Positions 5,808 through 8,750 of a stretch of 8,750 nucleotides of DNA are shown here, in pieces (the stretch's first letter is position 1; each line of letters begins with the position of its first letter). Source of the stretch: a bacterium (GTDB lineage Bacteria; Patescibacteriota; Patescibacteriia; Patescibacteriales; JAGXOH01); assembly GCA_021106995.1 (NCBI GenBank), contig JAIOTG010000061.1:1-8750 (forward strand), read 5' to 3'. Below the pieces are notes generated by a model. It saw only the letters and a list, made by a program, of their open reading frames with translations, searched no databases and was not told the DNA's origin. Made by a program: the position numbers and the translations under genes.

Positions 5808-7094
5808 ATGAAAGAGTTTATTTTGAAATCAAAAGTTATAATAGTTGCTTTAATTTTAATGTTAGGAGGAGTCTTGTTTGTTTCTATTAATGATACTCAG
5901 GGTCGAATTAAATCTTATTATTCTGGCAAAGCCTTTGTCTATCAAGATGAAATCTATATAGGAACTGTTAATACGGGTAAATTTGAATTATTTAAATTAG
6001 AAGACAATAAGATTTATAAGAAAACCTCATTAGTATCAACTTATTATAAACATCCTTATTTTATGGATTTGGAGCTTAGAGAAGAAGATGGTAGCTTTTT
6101 TGTTTATTTAGTTGATGGCCGTTATTTATATAAATATGATATTAGTTCTCCCGTGTTCCCTGTTTTAGAAGAAAAGATAAAGGATAATGCTTGGGACTGG
6201 TTTAGGGGTTTGGATAGTATGGATGATAGCCTGATTACGCTTGGTACTAATGGTATAAAGATATGGGATGTGAATGGAAGAGTTATTAATAGTCTTAAGG
6301 TTTATAATGATTTTCATGATAATGTTTCAGTATCAGGAAAAGGAACTTTTATTTTTAATTTAGATAAAGATAAACTTAAATTTTTTAGTAGTTTTACTAA
6401 TGATTATTATACCCAGGTTGATTTGGTTATTAATGATAGGCATATAAGAAATATTTATAACGATCCCAGGACAAGCTCTGTTTATTTAGTTGATGACGAG
6501 GCTTTAAAGGTTTTTAATTTGAACGGAAATTTAATTAATAGAAAAGACAATGGTTCTGGTCATGGTTATGATGTAATTTCTTCTTTTAATTCTAATTATA
6601 TTTACTCTTCAACCGGATTAAAAGTGGAGAAAATTAACAAAAATAGTTTAGAGACTATAAAGGAAGTTGATGCTACCACCTTGGGCGTTCCTGGTGCTTG
6701 GGCTATGGAAATAAAATCTGTTAAAAACAGCGAAGGAGAAAAACTAATTGTCTTTAATGGGTCTAGTATAGTGGTCTTGGATGATAATCTTGAGATAATT
6801 GATAATTATGAAGCCAGAGAGGAATTTATAGGACCGATAGAGTTTCTTTATCTTAAAGTGGATAAAAATCCGGTTTTTTCAGATGATTATGTTCTTTTAA
6901 GTGGTGGAGGTTTTGGTTTTAATGAAAAATTAAATATTGAATGGCTTAGGGATGATTATGATGTCCAGACTGATGATGAGGGTGAATTTGAAAAATTTAT
7001 CAAGGTTCCTTCTATGTTCCCGGGCAGAACTGATATAAAAGTAGTGGGAGAGGTTACTGGGCTTAGTTATAGCATTAGTTTTGAGGTGAAATAA
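5808..7094 (+). CDS. Membrane-anchored extracytoplasmic beta-propeller-like protein with C-terminal Ig-like domain
   Basis: 428 residues. A basic N-terminus and hydrophobic segment (about 9-26) form a signal anchor or signal peptide without a lipobox. Residues about 36-345 are repeated short beta-strands of propeller type: GKAFVYQDEIYIGTV, FFVYLVDGRYLYKYDIS, LITLGTNGIKIWDVNGRVI, VYLVDDEALKVFNLNGNLI and LIVFNGSSIVVLDDNLEII. Aromatic and Asp/Asn-Gly turns recur about every 40-50 residues. Residues about 352-428 resemble an Ig-like surface module: VLLSGGGFGFNEKLNIEWL, an acidic DDEGEF turn and VPSMFPGRTDIKVVGE, similar to 'GsGF-pne-v-i---ts-DG-F---f-vP' domains. It probably acts outside the membrane in binding or adhesion; the ligand is unknown. 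It starts 18 nt after the Wzz-like gene, suggesting co-transcription. No SD is present and local GC is very low (13 of 60 bases in 6361-6420). The specific role is unrecognised. Confidence 0.82.
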   Translation: MKEFILKSKVIIVALILMLGGVLFVSINDTQGRIKSYYSGKAFVYQDEIYIGTVNTGKFELFKLEDNKIYKKTSLVSTYYKHPYFMDLELREEDGSFFVYLVDGRYLYKYDISSPVFPVLEEKIKDNAWDWFRGLDSMDDSLITLGTNGIKIWDVNGRVINSLKVYNDFHDNVSVSGKGTFIFNLDKDKLKFFSSFTNDYYTQVDLVINDRHIRNIYNDPRTSSVYLVDDEALKVFNLNGNLINRKDNGSGHGYDVISSFNSNYIYSSTGLKVEKINKNSLETIKEVDATTLGVPGAWAMEIKSVKNSEGEKLIVFNGSSIVVLDDNLEIIDNYEAREEFIGPIEFLYLKVDKNPVFSDDYVLLSGGGFGFNEKLNIEWLRDDYDVQTDDEGEFEKFIKVPSMFPGRTDIKVVGEVTGLSYSISFEVK

Positions 7095-7096
7095 AC

Positions 7097-7125
7097 TTGA
7101 CAGTTATATGAAAAGCTGTTAATTT
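7097..7125 (+). promoter_or_regulatory. Candidate promoter of the MopE-repeat lipoprotein gene
   Basis: A perfect TTGACA (7097-7102), a 17-nt spacer and TAATTT (7120-7125) with TG at 7117-7118 (extended -10). It shares the TTGACA...TGTTAAT layout with the rplJ promoter. It begins 3 nt after the stop of the preceding gene. The predicted start near 7132 gives a leader of about 170 nt. Confidence 0.6.
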
Positions 7126-7134
7126 AAAACGACC

Positions 7135-7190
7135 TTTAAAAAATTAATTAAATAATTTTATTAATTAAAATTGTTTAACAATTTTTTAAA
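7135..7190 (+). promoter_or_regulatory. A/U-rich leader hairpin
   Basis: TTTAAAAAATT (7135-7145) is perfectly complementary to AATTTTTTAAA (7180-7190). Inside are two copies of TTAATTAA and a nested AAAATTG/CAATTTT hairpin (7167-7173 with 7179-7185) followed by T to 7187. It might be a weak terminator for the upstream operon or a leader structure. The lack of G-C pairs makes either uncertain. Confidence 0.4.
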
Positions 7191-7192
7191 AA

Positions 7193-7204
7193 GCTCTTTG
7201 AAAA
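7193..7204 (+). promoter_or_regulatory. boxA-like antitermination element
   Basis: GCTCTTTGAAAA matches the boxA motif of rRNA leaders (E. coli GCTCTTTAACA-type, Gram-positive TTCTTTGAAAAC-type). In rRNA operons boxA RNA binds NusB/NusE and makes polymerase resist termination. Here it lies in a long leader between a TTGACA promoter and a protein gene. The match is to a short motif, and function is inferred. Confidence 0.45.
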
Positions 7205-7290
7205 TTAAAAAAGGAAATAGATAAAATAACCACGGATTTTTCGTGTACAGATATATAGCAAGAAAAAACAACCAAAAAGAAAAACTATAA

Positions 7291-7298
7291 AAAGGAGG
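7291..7298 (+). promoter_or_regulatory. Perfect Shine-Dalgarno of the lipoprotein gene
   Basis: AAAGGAGG with 6 nt to the ATG at 7305. None of the seven upstream genes shows a comparable SD, so this site fixes the start and marks a change in initiation style. A 6-bp hairpin (7231-7236 with 7240-7245) lies further upstream and does not cover it. Confidence 0.9.
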
Positions 7299-7304
7299 AA
7301 AAAA

Positions 7305-8579
7305 ATGAAAAACTGGATGAAAATTTTTATTGCTTTATTGGCTACGGTGTTCGCCATTGGATGTAGTGATGGCGGCGGTGATGATGGAGATAATCTTATC
7401 AAAGGGGTTATTATGACCCTTAACCAGAATACCGGTGATTTTACGGTAAACACGGAAGCAAAGGTATTTGTAAATTTTGACCCGACGGAAGGGGATAAAC
7501 TCATTATTTTTGGAGATGACATGGGCTGGTGCTATTGGAAGCTGGCCGTGGCTGAGGATCTGGTACTTGATTACAACGCAAATACCAAAATTGCTTCGAT
7601 CAATTTACTCGATATTTTAGAGCAAGGTATTTCCCGTATCGGAATTTATGTCTGGCACAACGATACAAAATCTAGTCAGGAATTCGAACCGATTATCGCC
7701 TACGATCTTCCCAAAGAAGATCAGGAACAATTTGTTCGTGTAACCGACATTACGTCGAAATACGGCGCTGATGCTGTGACCTTTGCTTTTAATGTTGATC
7801 AGTATAACGGGACAATTGACATTGTGCGTGGACAGCCTGTTGTTGCTCGTAATTATGAGCGCTCCAACTGTACTGTTGACGCTGATGGTGACGGTTATAC
7901 TGCTGAAGATGGTGACTGCAATGATGGCGATGCCAATATTTATCCTGGAGCTTATGATGTTCCGGATGACGGTATTGATCAGGACTGTAGCGGTTTTGAT
8001 GCCACTGGCGCGGTTGATCCTCTTGATATCGATGATGACGGGGATGGTTATTCCGAAAATGGAGGTGATTGTAATGACAATGACGCCAACATTTATCCCG
8101 GTGCCATTGAAATCTGTGAAGACGGTATTGACCAGGATTGCAACGGTTCTGATTTATCTTGCGAACCCACCAATCCACCTGTTGATGAAAATTGCGTTTC
8201 GGCTGCCATTAACGGTAACACTCTAACCTATTCCAATATTTACGCTGGCTTTCAAGTGCCTGGCGGAAAAATCGGTCCCATTAGAGCGGTATCGGAAAAA
8301 ACTGGTTGGCAGTATGAAAACGGTGTTTCTGTATCTGATGGATCTGTTAACTTGGCAAGGCTTATGTTTGCTAGCGATAAAACCAGATTTAATCTCGTGA
8401 TGAGGGTTGATGGTGTGGACTATTGGTTTATCTCAGACTTGCTCTGTGAAGAATCAAAAACCATGCTTCAGCATCAGACAAATTCGCCGGAAGCTCCCTG
8501 GGCTGACAACGATGTTGTTATGGCCCTGGAAGACGTAAATAATCCTTTTTCGAGTTGGGAAGTTGGTTATCGTGGATAA
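7305..8579 (+). CDS. Surface lipoprotein with two MopE-type metal-binding repeats
   Basis: 424 residues with a perfect SD. The signal sequence MKNWMKIFIALLATVFAIGC has a lipobox-like AIGC, so Cys20 is the likely lipidated N-terminus, followed by a flexible SDGGGDDGD linker. Residues about 30-180 are a domain I do not recognise. Two repeats follow (about 189-231 and 241-287) of the MopE 'putative metal-binding' type: DADGDGY, GDCNDGDANIYPGA, DDGIDQDCSG and again DDDGDGYS, GDCNDNDANIYPGA, EDGIDQDCNG. In the second, the segment before the last Asp-rich loop is EICEDG with Cys271; in the first this Cys is missing (DVPDDG). A C-terminal domain (about 297-424) is unrecognised. The repeat family occurs in secreted proteins, and the name comes from the copper-associated MopE; the Asp-rich loops also suit calcium. 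GC is clearly higher than upstream (30 of 60 in 7861-7920). Function is unknown; a surface binding role is inferred. Confidence 0.9.
   Translation: MKNWMKIFIALLATVFAIGCSDGGGDDGDNLIKGVIMTLNQNTGDFTVNTEAKVFVNFDPTEGDKLIIFGDDMGWCYWKLAVAEDLVLDYNANTKIASINLLDILEQGISRIGIYVWHNDTKSSQEFEPIIAYDLPKEDQEQFVRVTDITSKYGADAVTFAFNVDQYNGTIDIVRGQPVVARNYERSNCTVDADGDGYTAEDGDCNDGDANIYPGAYDVPDDGIDQDCSGFDATGAVDPLDIDDDGDGYSENGGDCNDNDANIYPGAIEICEDGIDQDCNGSDLSCEPTNPPVDENCVSAAINGNTLTYSNIYAGFQVPGGKIGPIRAVSEKTGWQYENGVSVSDGSVNLARLMFASDKTRFNLVMRVDGVDYWFISDLLCEESKTMLQHQTNSPEAPWADNDVVMALEDVNNPFSSWEVGYRG
7869..8165 (+). repeat. Two MopE-type repeats in the lipoprotein gene
   Basis: The two units (7869-7997 and 8025-8165) encode the same order of blocks: an Asp-Gly calcium-loop-like motif, GDCND.DANIYPGA, then DGIDQDC.G. 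They are nearly identical at protein level in the central block but use different codons, so the duplication is old. The DNA does not form an exact repeat. Confidence 0.85.
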
Positions 8580-8603
8580 CCGATTAAAAGCTCAATAACT
8601 CTT

Positions 8604-8657
8604 AGGCCAAGGGCTAAACAACTTTAAAAAGTTTGTTTTCCCTTGGTCTGTTTTTTT
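8604..8657 (+). terminator. Strong long intrinsic terminator after the lipoprotein gene
   Basis: AGGCCAAGGG (8604-8613) pairs with CCCTTGGTCT (8640-8649) over 10 bp with one G-U pair. The loop itself folds: AAACAACTTT (8616-8625) against AAAGTTTGTTT (8628-8638) with one bulged base. A TGTTTTTTT tract ends at 8657. It lies 24 nt after the lipoprotein stop and only 15 nt before the next start codon. Confidence 0.92.
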
Positions 8658-8672
8658 AACAGGAGAGGGAAA

Positions 8673-8750
8673 ATGAATAATAAAAGAATGCCCCTAATTT
8701 TTTTTATTTCGTTATTGTTGTTTTTTCAACCAGGGATTTTGATTGCTGTT
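8673..8750 (+). CDS. Start of a secreted or membrane protein, cut by the window end
   Basis: ATG 8673 opens a frame with no stop through the last base (26 codons visible). AGGAGAGGG (8661-8669) is a strong SD 3 nt upstream of the ATG. The visible peptide has a basic N-terminus (MNNKRMP) and a long hydrophobic stretch (about 7-26), as in a signal peptide; no cleavage site or lipobox is reached. It follows the MopE-repeat lipoprotein on the same strand and shares its SD style, so it may belong to the same locus. No promoter is visible between the terminator and this start. Product unknown. Confidence 0.75.
   Translation, partial: MNNKRMPLIFFISLLLFFQPGILIAV

Noticed and set aside
7097..7120. 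TTGACAG/CTGTTAA hairpin as terminator of the upstream operon
   Set aside because: Only 7 bp with a G-U pair and a 12-nt loop, no T-run; better explained as a -35 facing an extended -10.
7205..7522. Minus-strand open frame opposite the lipoprotein start
   Set aside because: Shadow of the leader and signal-peptide region; no SD or domain.
7783..8226. Other-frame open frames on both strands over the MopE repeats
   Set aside because: Low-complexity Met/Ile/Leu- or His/Arg/Gln-rich translations that result from the repeated Asp/Gly codons of the real gene.
37..8750. Recoded UGA (as in some candidate-phyla bacteria)
   Set aside because: All genes are full length with standard decoding; stops are TAA or TAG and no interrupting TGA had to be assumed.
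1..8750. CRISPR array, tRNA, rRNA, insertion sequence or attachment site
   Set aside because: No spaced direct repeats, cloverleaf arms, transposase motifs or terminal inverted repeats were seen on either strand.

Overview
The window comes from a very AT-rich bacterial genome. Base composition, the standard genetic code (all eight visible stops are TAA or TAG, and no gene needs read-through), the near absence of Shine-Dalgarno (SD) sequences in the first seven genes, and the gene content suggest a candidate-phyla-radiation (Patescibacteria) organism. That gene content is a degenerate-phosphatase/propeller membrane protein, a winged-helix protein with a nucleotidyltransferase-like tail, and a Wzz-like protein without a kinase. 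The lineage is inferred from style; there is no rRNA gene or other lineage marker here.

Left part (1-1631). A small [4Fe-4S] ferredoxin gene (minus strand, 37-216) diverges from the ribosomal stalk operon rplJ-rplL (L10, L7/L12). Between them lie two back-to-back promoters and an L10-type autoregulatory leader. In that leader a 10-bp pairing (335-344 with 397-406) is mutually exclusive with an intrinsic terminator (398-422), so it looks like a transcription attenuator. L7/L12 carries an unusual charged N-terminal extension of about 40 residues. The operon ends at a bidirectional terminator shared with the convergent gene.

Middle part (1652-7094). A 771-residue minus-strand protein joins a degenerate PP2C-like domain, hydrophobic segments, a coiled coil and a beta-propeller-like region. 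It diverges, from overlapping promoters, from a gene for a winged-helix/nucleotidyltransferase-like protein. After a clean intrinsic terminator comes a two-gene operon: a Wzz/chain-length-determinant-like membrane protein with a long charged cytoplasmic tail, then a membrane-anchored propeller-like protein with a C-terminal Ig-like domain. These genes look like cell-envelope functions.

Right part (7095-8750). The style changes. A strong TTGACA promoter and a leader of about 170 nt with an A/U hairpin and a boxA-like element precede a lipoprotein gene with a perfect SD, higher GC and two MopE-type metal-binding repeats. A long, strong terminator follows. Only 15 nt beyond it is another SD-led gene, cut by the window end after its signal peptide. 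This block may be horizontally acquired, a specially expressed surface-protein locus, or an assembly join.

No tRNA, rRNA, CRISPR array, insertion sequence or phage gene was seen. The most interesting items are the attenuator in the rplJ leader, the extended L7/L12, the pseudophosphatase-propeller protein with an ambiguous topology, and the rRNA-like leader and SD switch at the MopE lipoprotein.
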